From positions 62,001 to 126,000 of the forward strand of contig OENT01000192.1 in the NCBI GenBank assembly GCA_900239685.1: a DNA stretch of 64,000 nucleotides, read 5' to 3'. A model generated the notes under the pieces. The model was not told the origin of the DNA and did not search any database. It was given only the letters and a program-made list of their open reading frames with translations. This DNA comes from Rotaria macrura. Its lineage: Eukaryota; Rotifera; Eurotatoria; Philodinida; Philodinidae. Position 1 is the first letter of the stretch. Each line of letters begins with the position of its first letter. This document shows, piece by piece, positions 1 to 12,200 of the stretch. The position numbers and the translations under genes are program-made.

Positions 1-205
1 TTTTTCCTCAAGAGAAAAAAATAAAAATAAATAAACAAATCTCGAATATATTTGTATGAAAAACATAAATGGGAATGGCGCATTTGATTCGTATATTTAT
101 TATTGTTAGTTTCCATTTCGTCTATTGAGAATTCTTTATGAATCGATTATCGAACTAAATTTAATTTGAATTTTTATCGAACAACATGAATCAACGGTTG
201 TAGTC
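1..205. other. upstream region of the LRRC41-like gene
   Basis: This is AT-rich DNA with no open frame or recognisable motif. It probably holds the 5' UTR and promoter of the gene that starts at 206. I see no convincing TATA box close to the start codon. Confidence 0.3.
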
Positions 206-3200
206 ATGTCAATTCTTAGTCTTTATGAAATATGTCTTAGAAATCTATTGAGAACATCGTATTTAAATCCATGCAATCTAACTGAATTACCTATTTCGTG
301 TTTACGTGATATTCTTCCATATTTATCTCCATACGAACTCGAACAGTTAGATGTAGTCTATAATATACGACATATTCAAACAAATGAAATCTGGCGTCGT
401 CATTTTGAATTAATCTGGTCATTATCACGCGATGATAAAGATTCATACGAAACACTAGTTGATATACCATATAAACGTCTCTACTTTGAATATCTTTTTC
501 ATGATACACAAATTTTACAATTAGGCATCTATACACATATATCACAATTAAATAAATCGAAATGCATTATTGATCTATCCTTGATTGAACAAATAAAATA
601 TAATCTAGCACGAGATTCAATTATCTATTGTTCAAAACGTCGATTATCAGATGATAATCAACATCTTATCATTGTGTGGAATTATCAATGGAATAAATAT
701 ATAAAACGGTATTGATATAAATACTTTTGCATTAGCAAAACGATGATAAAGAATAGTTGAGGATCTGATTGCATTTCCTATCTATGTTAGTCGATTAGAA
801 AATTTGATCCTAATGAATCTGATTTCATGTAAGATCACATGACAAACATTTACATTAACATGAGACTTGTATATAGGATTTTCGACAAATGAAAATTTAG
901 AAATCATTCTAGAATATTTTTATCAAAAATCTCTTAGTTCATAAAAACCCAATCGATCAAACTATTTCAAGTATGTGTGGAAGAAGAATTTACAAAAGCG
1001 AAAACAAGTATCAAACTCTAACCATATGAGAGAGAGAGAGAGCGACGAGGTTGGTTAAGAAATAGAATCTGTCATTATGTGGTCGTTGTTTTTTTGTTAT
1101 TTTCTTCTGCTTTCTTTCGTACATATGTCACTTATTCTTTCAATACATAGAAAAAATAATAAACCATCTCTGACATTCATCTGGCCTATCTTAATTGCCT
1201 GACACATAAGAACTGAATTAGGAAGAAGTTGTTTTACACATTGACTTTTTCCAGCATGAGTACAATCTGGAAAAATAAAATAACGACACATCACTCCAAC
1301 ATCCTGTCAGAGATGGGAAGGTGGGGGCGAGACGACGGGCGGCAGTCATGAATAGGAACAAAGAGAAGACTAACATTTGTACCCTCTTGATAGACGACAT
1401 ACTTACCTTTATTTGTTTCTTCTTATGAACTTTCTTCGTGTTTATCGTTCCGGTTCCTGGATTAGTTGACCTTAAACATTTGCTTTCCTATGTGAATTGT
1501 CTATTTGTTATTATTATTATTATTATTATTATAGATTAATTCTCGTGCCAAACTTTTGGACTTTAACCAAATTTGATTCTGTATTAATTCAATGTTTCAC
1601 AGACAATGTAACTGATATTGTCTTAAGTGGTTATCCAACCGAAAGTGATTATCATGGAATGAAATTTATTTTAGATATTCTAACACGAGGTCATATTACA
1701 AATGTTGTCTTAAAATTTCCATCCTATTGTTTAATGAATATAATTTTACCTGTGTTAATCTGTCCACGTTCATATTCTCTATCATATTTTACAACCATGA
1801 CTGAAAATGATTTCAAATCATCGAATATATTTACACAAAATTTTCTTGTACCATATCGTCAAAAACAAGTATGTTTACATGTAGAAGTACATTCGAATGA
1901 AAACAATCATAATAATATTCGTGAAACATTATCAAATAATTATGATTTAATTGAACATGATGATAACCATTCAATAGATACAACACGTGCTGTTATATCA
2001 GAATCATTTACTAGCTCACATAATTCATTGGATTTTTTCTCGACGTCACCTAGTACAACTATTCATGTACATTCCTCAACATTAGCAATAACAAATGATG
2101 TACAAAACTATCAATCATCTGATAATCATATTTTAACAGATTTACCAACCATCGAATCAAGCCATGACGTTTCATTATCTGATCATAATAGGTTAATTAT
2201 TTTTAAGATCCCGTAAATAATCATCGATGATGCCAATTTCTTTTTTTTTTGTATAGAACACCTATTGAAGCATATCAACGTCTTCTTCCATATTTAAATC
2301 GATCTCGAAATTTTCAACAATATTCAATTCGTCGATCAATCCTTACACCTATTCGATATCTCTCAACATCTCAACAATCCGTTCCAATAATACAACCATT
2401 AACTAATGTTACAGTTGAGCCTATGTCTTCGAGTGATAGTAATTTAATTCGACAACGAACAACAACATTTGTTCCTTCATTGTCGAACGAATCAAATTTT
2501 AAATTAAAGAAAAATCAAAATGAAATTCATCGAGAAAATAATCTTCTATTACTTCATTTAACTCCACAGCACCAAACAAGTGCATTAACGAGTCTTTCTA
2601 TTTATTATGTTTCGTCTTTTGAAACCATTGAAATGATTGCCATCGCTTTATTAGGTAATGTAAGAAAACCTTTACATACATAATAAAACAACAAAAAAGA
2701 AACCAACAAGAAAAATTTACTTTTTCAAGGTATGAATCAAATTCATCATTTAACTTTAGTTAATTTTGCTATTTACTCATCACAACTTGAAACAAGTCTA
2801 ATTACTCTATGTACTTGTTCACAACTTCAAACATTACATTTAACAAGTATTTCATTAGTTAATGGTGCGATTGGCTTTCTTCTTCGTCTATTTCAACATA
2901 AAACAAATATCACAATGAATCTTAAACGTTTACGATTGGATACAATTAAAATATTTTCATTATTAAATGATGATATTCATCTAGCTGATGTTGAACAAGC
3001 TGAATTCATTCAAAATTCATCATTAGAACAATTCATATGGCGAGAGTAAATTGAAAACTAATAGAAATAGTTTTCATGTATGCAATACTTTTTTCAATGT
3101 TTTTCTTTCAGACGTCACATGCAATATATTCACATGCGTTTATTATATAAATTATCATCGACTATCATTTCGAAATTAACTCGTCTCGAACTTTCTTCTA

Positions 3201-3781
3201 TTCTCGAATGTTCTATCATTGATCAATATGTTTGGTGTCAAGCATTTCTACGTCATGTAGCCGATGTTCGTCTTCGAAATCTTCGTATACGTTCAATTAA
3301 TTTAAGACGATTTTTTTCTTCTTTAAATACGCATTGTAATCTAACTGTATTTCATTTCGAACGAGTTGGTCTCACTTGGAATAATGATCAACAATCAACA
3401 ATAATTCATGATGCATTTACCTCTTTGCTATTACATGCTAAACATCTAGTAGAACTTAGTTTAGCTTACAATAATCTCAATAATAATTTTATTGATTGGC
3501 TCTGTCAAATGTTATTATATGACGATGAAAATATTAAAATAAGTAATAAATCATGGTGGTCAATTAGAATAATTAATTTGACTTTTAATTTAATCACAAG
3601 TGAAGCACTACGCAGACTTATTGATACATTGAAAGAATATAAAAATCAATGGAGAATACGACATTCACCTATTCGACGAATAGATATTTTAGGCAATGCT
3701 GTAGAAATGAGAGAAATTCCGAGTTTAAAAAGACAATTTAATGCTCTTGGTTGCGATTTAATATCTTACATGTTGTCTTGA
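206..3781 (+). CDS. LRRC41: LRRC41/MUF1-like leucine-rich Elongin BC adaptor
   Basis: Five exons (206-708, 1535-2191, 2257-2654, 2730-3045, 3112-3781) join in consistent phase to 847 codons, close to my recollection of human LRRC41 (about 812 aa). Residues 5-14, SLYEICLRNL, fit the BC-box consensus (S/T)LxxxCxxxL that binds Elongin B/C. A Cullin-box-like stretch follows (LTELPISCLRDILPYL), then the family's EIWRR segment. The middle (about 280-480) is Ser/Asn/Thr-rich and probably disordered. The C-terminal ~350 residues are leucine-rich repeats, for example LVELSLAYNNLNN and IRRIDILGN. The family is thought to be the substrate-recognition part of Cullin-RING ubiquitin ligases; the substrate here is unknown. 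The start at 206 is the first ATG in frame and puts the BC box at the extreme N-terminus, as in relatives. Intron 1 (826 nt) is far longer than introns 2-4 (65-75 nt). Identification is from memory of the family. Confidence 0.75.
709..1534 (+). other. long first intron of the LRRC41-like gene
   Basis: Donor GT at 709 and acceptor TTATTATAG at 1534 restore the frame (CG|A, Arg). Inside are a short GA repeat near 1027-1041 and a run of TTA units before the acceptor. No coding exon was recognised. Confidence 0.5.
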
Positions 3782-6003
3782 TATTGTTCTAATTATATCA
3801 GTATCGTAGACTTCAAAAGATGTATAGCTATGGAAAGTTTGAAATTTAAATATGATACAACAATAGAAATATGTAAATTTTTAGAGATTGTCGTCAATAT
3901 TCATTTTCGTAAGAAACAAGATAAGAAATCTAGTTTTAAATAAGTTTCCAACATCAACAAGCACCAATGGTTTTTGTAATTTTTTATTTTTGTCTCGAAA
4001 TTTCAAAAGACTTCATTGATATTTGTCAATATTCTGTAATGTCTATCTTTTTGATTCTTGCCTAGAAGTGAAAGTCGATATGAAATGAGTTCAACATAGT
4101 TGAATATGATTCGTTTTGTTTTATCGATCATTCCATGGGTAACAGAAGAAATTCTGAAAGAACTAGCAATAAAAGTGTTTCTAAGTGTATGAAGAAATAT
4201 AATAGAATTTTGTGGACTGATTTAGATTTAATCGATATCTAGACTAAACATTTTACGCTGATTTCCTTGAAGAATAACTAAAGTACATGAGAAATTTTCT
4301 ATTCGACCTTGTTGCATTTACTTAATGAGTGCAAAGAATATAGGTGACTTACTGACGACAGTTTCACAAGGGCTTCATTAACAAACTGACTCGAACGACA
4401 TGAACGAAGTGTATACATTTTCCACGACACTCATAGTTTATTGTCACACGTTCTATTCAGCACTTGAATAACCCACTAATACAACTTCTAAATAAATAAG
4501 TAAAAGTAGTCTGAAAGATGATAATTACATGTATTCATTTGTTATACGCAACTGACAGTTGTCTCATACAAATGATAGTCAAAGGTCATGAGAATGAGAT
4601 TGGTCGACAAAATACTTCTATGCTCATTATACATATGTTACATGTTGTTTGTTCAGTTGATTGATGGATTATAGTTTTCTTATAAACTTATGTGAATATT
4701 CAAATGTATCATAGTATAGAGCTAAGCTATCATTAGACTGATGTGTGTGATATATCAGTTTCGAGTAAATAATCATTTTGACGATTGATATCCGGTATAA
4801 AAACTATACCTAAAATACTATCATGGATATCATTCGTCTTGTATAATATCTTGCCGTTGATGTATTCTTCGATTTCCACTTTGAGACATGATTAGCCTTG
4901 AGTACAATGATGTTGATGGCAATCTGTTATTTGTATTATCTCGAATTCATTGATCGAGTTCCATCCTCCATCAAGATATCACAAGAAAAATAAGTAGCAC
5001 TATTTCACTTGAATGTCTTATCATTCATCTAGCTAGCTGTATGATATGAGGCATTCCGCATTGTCAACTATAGTTATCTTTCATTTAATCCAATCATAAT
5101 ATTTTTTCTCACATAAAATATAAATATAAAAGGAACATATTTCTTTTTCATATTTGAAGGTTAAAATCGAATGGCTTATATTTTCTCTTGAAAATCTACA
5201 AGCGACAACGGAACCTGACTCTATAGCCTAGAAAGATATTCCACTTAGAAAATTCTTAAAAGTACTCTGTGTATAAAGCGTACACAGTATTTATAACTGT
5301 TGTATTTCTCTATGAATTAAAAAATTATTCATGACATCGAAGAGAATTGTTCATCGGCTAGAAAATATTGAATGAAGATCATAGGAAATGTTTCACTAAT
5401 CAATGAAAATCGATATCGAACACTTTTGAAAGTAAGAATGTGAGAAGTTATGTTTCAATAGCACATGAATAGTGCGAGTCTATTTTCTTTTATAGTTGCC
5501 TAAAATCTAGTTTGTACGCACTACATCAGTCATGTCATAGCAGCTGATCACACCGTTCAATAGCAACGATTTGATATTATCCTCAGTATCAATGTGTGAA
5601 TTTTTCATCGTTTTAGACACTTACTAATTGAGAGATTTGCTCTTTAGTTTGATAAATAATTATTCATGTTATTGTGGATGATATCTAAATTTCGACAAGA
5701 GATGAAGCAATCTATGAATTGCAACAATAGTTTTATGATAGAAATCTAATGTTTTAATCAATATTATTGAACATGACTCAAAATAATTTCTTCCTCGAAT
5801 ATTTTGACGTCAATAACAGTGAACTATTTGTTTTCGAAATCGAGAAAAATCAATCGATTATGTGTTCTAGTTTATAAATTTATAGTCATTTTTCATATCG
5901 TTTCGATTAAATTCAAAATAAATCAGCAATCTATTCATGTTCATTTGTTTCAGAGAGTAGACGTGAGAAATAATCCAGGATACGTAATTCTCATTTTAAC
6001 ATT

Positions 6004-6351
6004 TTAATGAGTATTATAAGTGACCATTAGCATACCTTGATAATCGTGAAGCTCAATAGTAAGAAGTGACAAACAATTGTTATAGTCAAAACAACTCGAT
6101 CGATCCACTTCTGTATTTTTGTTTTTGTAATCAGAATATAATCTATTCAAATCATTTCTAATACCCTTTAGCTTATTGTTTAGTATCGTAGATACTCTTT
6201 TCATACATCTGAAGTGAACTATTCTACATTCATTCACTTTTTTCTTAAATAAAAAACAACAAATCTTTAGTGAATATATTGATTCATAATACTTCTTTTC
6301 ATATACATTAATACATCGCAAGATATTGTTCATGATAGTCATTGTTGACAC
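6004..6351 (-). CDS. hypothetical ORF, 115 aa, uncertain
   Basis: An uninterrupted minus-strand frame of 115 codons, rich in Lys and Asn with a few Cys. A possible donor (CAAG|GTATGC) lies near its 3' end, so it could be an exon rather than a whole gene. I recognise no domain, signal peptide or membrane segment. In DNA this AT-rich a frame of this length can arise by chance, so it is only a candidate. Confidence 0.15.
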   Translation of the reverse strand: MSTMTIMNNILRCINVYEKKYYESIYSLKICCFLFKKKVNECRIVHFRCMKRVSTILNNKLKGIRNDLNRLYSDYKNKNTEVDRSSCFDYNNCLSLLTIELHDYQGMLMVTYNTH

Positions 6352-8364
6352 AGGTTAGGAATGATTCTGTAAAAACAATAATTTTCATGTACAAAAATAG
6401 AATAGATTGTTGATGCCGAACAAAATTGAAAAGTGTATTGATAGAAGATTTATATTTACACAAAGGTGAATCTCATCACATTTGATATATCAGTTGAATT
6501 TTTGTTTACGTTTAATATCAAAGATTATCGTCAAAGAGAAACATTCAAAATATTTTATAAAAAATATATTCAATGAAATCCCGGTTTGAATTTCATGACA
6601 TTGACAACGTAATTATTTCAAAACAACAACTTAAAAATGAAAGAAAAATTCCTTTTCTTCTTAATTTCAAAGCTCGATAATTGTTTATCAATGAATCACA
6701 GCAATTATTTTAAATTTTTCTCATAGACAAGAAAAGTGAATCATGTAGAGCGTCATCCAATATTTTGCATCGTATTTCGACCTCAAAATACATCTGCTAG
6801 ACGTAATAATAATAGTATGTAGTGAATATTTCAATAAGTCATCTGAATTAAATTGAAGAAATCATAAGTAAAAAACTAAAAATATAATTTTAGAAAGGTA
6901 TTCACGATTCTAAAATATGCTTTGGTTTTCCACAGAAATGTATATTCTTGTCAAATATGTTTTTACAAAACATAAATTCAATGAGTTTCCTGAAGGAAAA
7001 AATCTTTAGTTTGGATTTCTTTTTTGTTATAGCCTATCATTTTCTTTCTCGAATTCAATTTTATTCTTGTGTATACACGAAAGAATATGAGAATGGAAGT
7101 ACAACAAAAGAAAACATTGACTTCAGTAGGATTGTTCAGATGGTTAGAAGAAATGAAAAGAAGCGTCGACAATTCACTTTAAAATATTAGTCACTTTGAC
7201 GAACTCGAGTTCAAGTGAAAACATTTTCAATAGGAATTCTAAATATGCATCGAAATGACACAGTCACATTGTAGAAGCTTTAAAAACAATTTTGTGCAAA
7301 CGAAAGACAGCGTCAATAAAACCCAGCTGTCGGAAGTAATAAAATTGAAAGAAAAAAAATCCTACAAAGAAGAGCTGTAGTAGAAGAAGATCGTTCGACA
7401 AGTTTTCATCGATATTCTATGTAGAATACTGTTGAGTTCGATTGTTTATTGCTCATTGTTGCTGAATCCAATGGAAACGATAGCATTTTGATATCACATT
7501 AAATACTAAATAAACTGACGATCTACATGATCGATTGCTTTATATTATGGAGTATGTCTCGTAAATAATATTTTATCATTAATGTCAAATTATTTTAATA
7601 TAACACTTATCATTCATGTCATCAAACTGACTAGTCAACGTTTTGCTCATTTCGCTTTAATACAACAAATTTTCTTGTCAATTTACTTGTGATATTATCC
7701 AATAGAATCTTTATATATGTTGAATAATTGCAATTAGTTTTCATTCGTGATTCTATTCAATTATCATAATACTATCTAAATATTCTAATGAGAGAAATAT
7801 GAAATAAAAGAAAATCATATGTTTGTCCATCATTGTACAAGAAATCAGTTGTATTGAAATAGAAGACATGAATATTTCAATGAAAGAGAAACCTTTGCAA
7901 AAAAAAGCAGTACTTCTTGTTTAACTTATATTAACAAACGACATTGTATTTAAGCTTCTTAAAATTCTGGTAGACATTTTAAATTTAAATTTATTCTTTA
8001 TACTATGAAAACCTATTAGATATAGTCTAAGTCTATATCTATACATCTATACCTGTAGAATATTGTCCTTGTAAGTGACTTGTAAATTGATCCTGATCTA
8101 CAAGTATATGTACGCGTGGATTTGTCACTTTTCTTTTGTACTTCTTCGTTCATTCCCATCTTTCTGTATCTGTCTCTTCACTATGCTATTCTGTGTAAAC
8201 CACTAGTCTTCCTGACAAGAAGCTCTCAAATTTCTTCTGACCACGAGTGAAATTGTTGACATGTGCATAACCATACTGTGCTTCATTTTTTTTTGTTCGC
8301 TGTCAAGTATCGAAATGTGTGAAGAGAGGAAAGAAGAATTGAACGATTAAGCGAATAAGATGAA

Positions 8365-8589
8365 ATGGGGTGGTGCTCCATCGTCAAACATAACATACTC
8401 AGTAGAATTTTTCTCTTTATTCTTTTGTTCTCAATTGCTCTTGGCTGTTGCCCTTCTTCAAATAAGAAAAAAAAGCGAACTGCCGATCAAGTTATCAAAT
8501 TCCGTTATACACATTTATTACCAAGAGAACCTGGACTGTTACATATCTTACTCAGTTCATTCTTTATTCTTGTGCGCATTCACATATGA
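8365..8589 (+). CDS. possible small secreted or membrane peptide, 74 aa
   Basis: A 74-codon frame whose N-terminus looks like a signal peptide: a hydrophobic run (IFLFILLFSIALGCC, about residues 15-29) then a basic KKKKR stretch. The C-terminus is again hydrophobic. An overlapping frame begins at 8360. No homologue is recognised and no splice context supports it, so it may be spurious. Confidence 0.15.
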   Translation: MGWCSIVKHNILSRIFLFILLFSIALGCCPSSNKKKKRTADQVIKFRYTHLLPREPGLLHILLSSFFILVRIHI

Positions 8590-9258
8590 GTATGTATTGT
8601 TGTACAGTTTTGCACATTCGTACAGGCCCATTTGAACATTGGCCAACCATAACAAATAAGAAGTTTTCTTTTTCTTTAATGTTAAACTACGCATTTAATC
8701 GAACTTCTCTTCGAGATAATAGAACTTGGAAATGACAGTTGACCATGTGGTGATTAATAGGAATCTATAGAAGGTTTAGGTGTGAACAACAGAATAGACT
8801 GTTTCTTGTCGTTTTTCATTTTGATTTCTTCTGGCCTCGTGAATATCATATGGGCATCTTTCTATCTATCGATACAAGCAATATATATGACAGAGATAAA
8901 AAGCTCGTTAGAAAGATGAAAATTGAAGGTCATAGATCGTATGAACAATGTTATCAGTGTACACATATGTATGAGCACTAGTTAAAAGAAAAACGGAGCT
9001 TGAGCAATGAAGCATGACGTGTGAGTATGTATGCACCTTGAAACTAAATGTATATGAATGCTTCAGGCAATGTCTCTTTTTTTTTTCGTTTTTCTTCTTC
9101 TTCGTCGTCGTCTTTCCTCACTTTTTTTCTCCCATTAGACAATCAACTAATAATGATGAATGACAGCAATAGGTGTTGATCGATCATAAAAGTTGTTGAA
9201 CATAGAAATACGAAACTAAACGATAAGAAAATCAATATTATAATGAGCAAACTTGAAT

Positions 9259-12200
9259 ATGGATTCACAACTATCATTTGAATATGGTAAAAAATGTAAA
9301 GTAAGTTCCAATCTAATGTTTTCTCTATCTACTTTACATCAATTGATCATTTATATATTTTAAGGTTAATAACAAAGAATATATGCTTCCAAAAAATGGC
9401 TTGATGAAACCAATGGCAGGTATATGTTTACCGTTGTCAATTCTTTTACACGACAAGAATTGACCATTTGTACTAATTTTTCTATACTTGTTTTCTTTTC
9501 GGAAAATCAAATTCGTTAAGATATGTCTCATGATCATTTTCGAATCGATAAAGAACAATTGATGTTGATTGATTGTCAACGATTACTAGAACGACATCAA
9601 CCATTAGATAAACCAGACAAATATGGCATTACTCTTGTAAAAGAAAACTATTTCTTTTCTTCGGAAAAAGTAAAAATCTCAAGTCTTCTTTTATATTCAT
9701 AGTTACATATTGCTGCTGCCAAAGCATATTCAAGTGTAGTTCATTTTCTATTACGACACTATGTTAACGTGGATCAAGTTGACGACACAGGCGCTACGGC
9801 ATTACACCTTTGTGCTAAACATGAGCAAGTAAGAAGGAAAAAAATAAAGAATAAAACGAAAGAAAGAAAGAAAAAAAGAAAGAAAGAACTTTTTTCCGCC
9901 ATCGTTAACGACATTTGTCTTCCACGTGAACTTGTTTTTTGTTTATTGGTAGGGTTTAATTGTTAAACTTTTACTTGACGCGCGTGCTAATCCAACGATT
10001 TGTGATCGGTTCGGTCGAAAACCAAGTGGTATGCATCGAATTTCCTCTATATCAGTTTTCAGTAGTTTTATGTTATTATTTTTTTTTTAAATTTTGATTC
10101 AATCTCATGCAGAAGTGTGTGTATCGAATAGTTTTATTCGTGCATTACTTCTTAAAGCTGAAAATAAATTTGAAGAAAAGCGTAAACGTGCTGAACAAAG
10201 TGATGACAGTCTAGAAGAAGAGTATGAAGAAACAATCGATAGTTTATCAGATGAGGATAATAACGATGATGATCTTCAAATTTTATTTAATCCAATACCA
10301 CAAAGATCAACAATGTGAGTTATGCTGAATTAAATCGAAACAAATAATACAAAGTATATATTAATTGAAAAATATTTTCTAGGATTGTTTCTCAAATATT
10401 AAATAATGGCGATGACGATACTGACATGAACATGATTAATATTTTTAATGAAAAGTTAAATCATTATGGCAGTCATGAGATGGTGAGTTAAACAGGGAGA
10501 TTGTACAAAGCTTTTGTTCGAAGGAGAGAATCTGTAAACATTATCATCGATTTTTTTATTGCTTGAATATTTCAAGATCATATAACTTTATTAAAGTTTA
10601 ATAAAAAAACAATATGAGCAAGTTGCATACTAAACATTCAAGGTTATAAAAACTTAATTACGCGAGAAAAGAAATAACTTTCAGAATTTTTTATTTAATG
10701 TATTTTAAAACGTATTCTTAGTATTTGATCATAAGAAAAAGAAATAAATAATATCGTATTTGTTTATAAAAGTAATTGCTTTCAAATTCATATTCAATTT
10801 TTTGTTAAAACTGAAGTAAGAAATGACCTTGTTCTATTTGCCTTTATATTTATAAGTAGATATTTAAGACAGAAAAAAAAAGAAGAATGATTCTTCTCAT
10901 AAAAGATTATTCATTTCGAGTAGTATTTCATGACATGAATCGTTAACTGAATGCTACCGGAAATAGAATAATTCACTATTTCCTTTTCTCAATTTCAATC
11001 AATTATCAAATTTTCTATTTCATTTAATTGTACTACCATGTACCTATATCTGGATACGGTTATTAATACGAAAAAAGAAAAGGACTTTTTTTCCTGCTCC
11101 GATTGATTTCTATCTTTTTTTTTGTGTTTCTTCTATTGCCTTGTTAGAGAGAAAAAAACAAACTGATAGGATACATTATTATTACTCAATAATTGCATCA
11201 TCATTTAAAGTGCTTGACGACTTGTCGCACGGTCGAATGAGCTGGAAAACGTCACGAAAGATGTTCACCCATTACTTCAACATAATGGGTAGAAAAAAGT
11301 AAATCATTTAGTGTGATTCTGATCGGTCCAGCCACGCATACCCATTCATATTATACATAACGTAAGAATGCGATACAAAGAGAGAAAGAGGGGGGGGGCA
11401 AGTAATGGACGAAAAGGGGGGTTGATCAAATATGGGCGAGAGTAGGAGAATTGTTGTCGGTGTTATTGTGAGTGTTCTCCTAATAGACAAAGTAAAAAGA
11501 AAAAGAAAAGAAGATACCCGTCGTCAAAGGTAATCCTTCATCGAGTGACAAAAAGTAACGTCGAGGGCGACTTAACGCGGTTGATACACTATCATATACT
11601 TAGACAAACGGATGTTATGGCGCCTACAATGTTACCATTAGTAGTCAATATGGGTCCCTTTAAATCACCGGTGAGTTTATACGTTTTTTCATAATCGTAT
11701 TTATTTGTCCTTATCGATTATTATTGTTTCCGTCTCGAACGATCAAATGATCGTCGTCTGTTGTCCCTTTTAATAGCATGTCATTGAAGTATATGATCGT
11801 TAGACTAGTAAGTGTGTGCATACACTTATAAAAGTTGTTTGTCGAATTGCCAAATGGAAGATCATGTTTTTGTTGTTCTCTAGTTAACAAAAGGTACAGT
11901 GAGAGAGAGAGAGTGTGTGTGTATGAGAGAGAGAAAGAAAAGAAAAAGAATGAGAAATCGAACAGAAGAAAAAAACTTTTGGATTTGAAGAATTTCGGTA
12001 AACATGCTCGAGAATGCAGGGAAGCGAGTAATACAAGGATAAGAAAAAAGAAGGTGGGGAAAGAAAAAAAATGAAAGAAAGACTATTCAGCATTTGCAAA
12101 ACTACTTGAAATGTGAAAAATCGAAATTCGACAGTAACAAATAAAGAAACAAATCACATATGAACTACCGTTATTATTATTATTATTATTTTTTATTGTT

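Larger units (their letters stand above)
3782..9258. other. 5.5-kb region with no recognised gene
   Basis: The stretch lies between the LRRC41-like stop and the myosin start. It has only short open frames of AT-rich composition. The longest, on the minus strand at 6004-6351, and a signal-peptide-like frame at 8365-8589 are listed separately. An AATAAA at 4168-4173 could serve the LRRC41-like gene but lies about 390 nt past its stop. No homology, tandem array or inverted repeat stood out. Confidence 0.4.

Noticed and set aside
291-545. Minus-strand frame opposite the first LRRC41-like exon
   Set aside because: It is a shadow of the real plus-strand exon, which has homology and correct splice phases.
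11835-12099. Overlapping plus and minus frames rich in Lys/Arg/Glu or Ser/Leu
   Set aside because: They are translations of a GA-rich low-complexity tract within a myosin intron.
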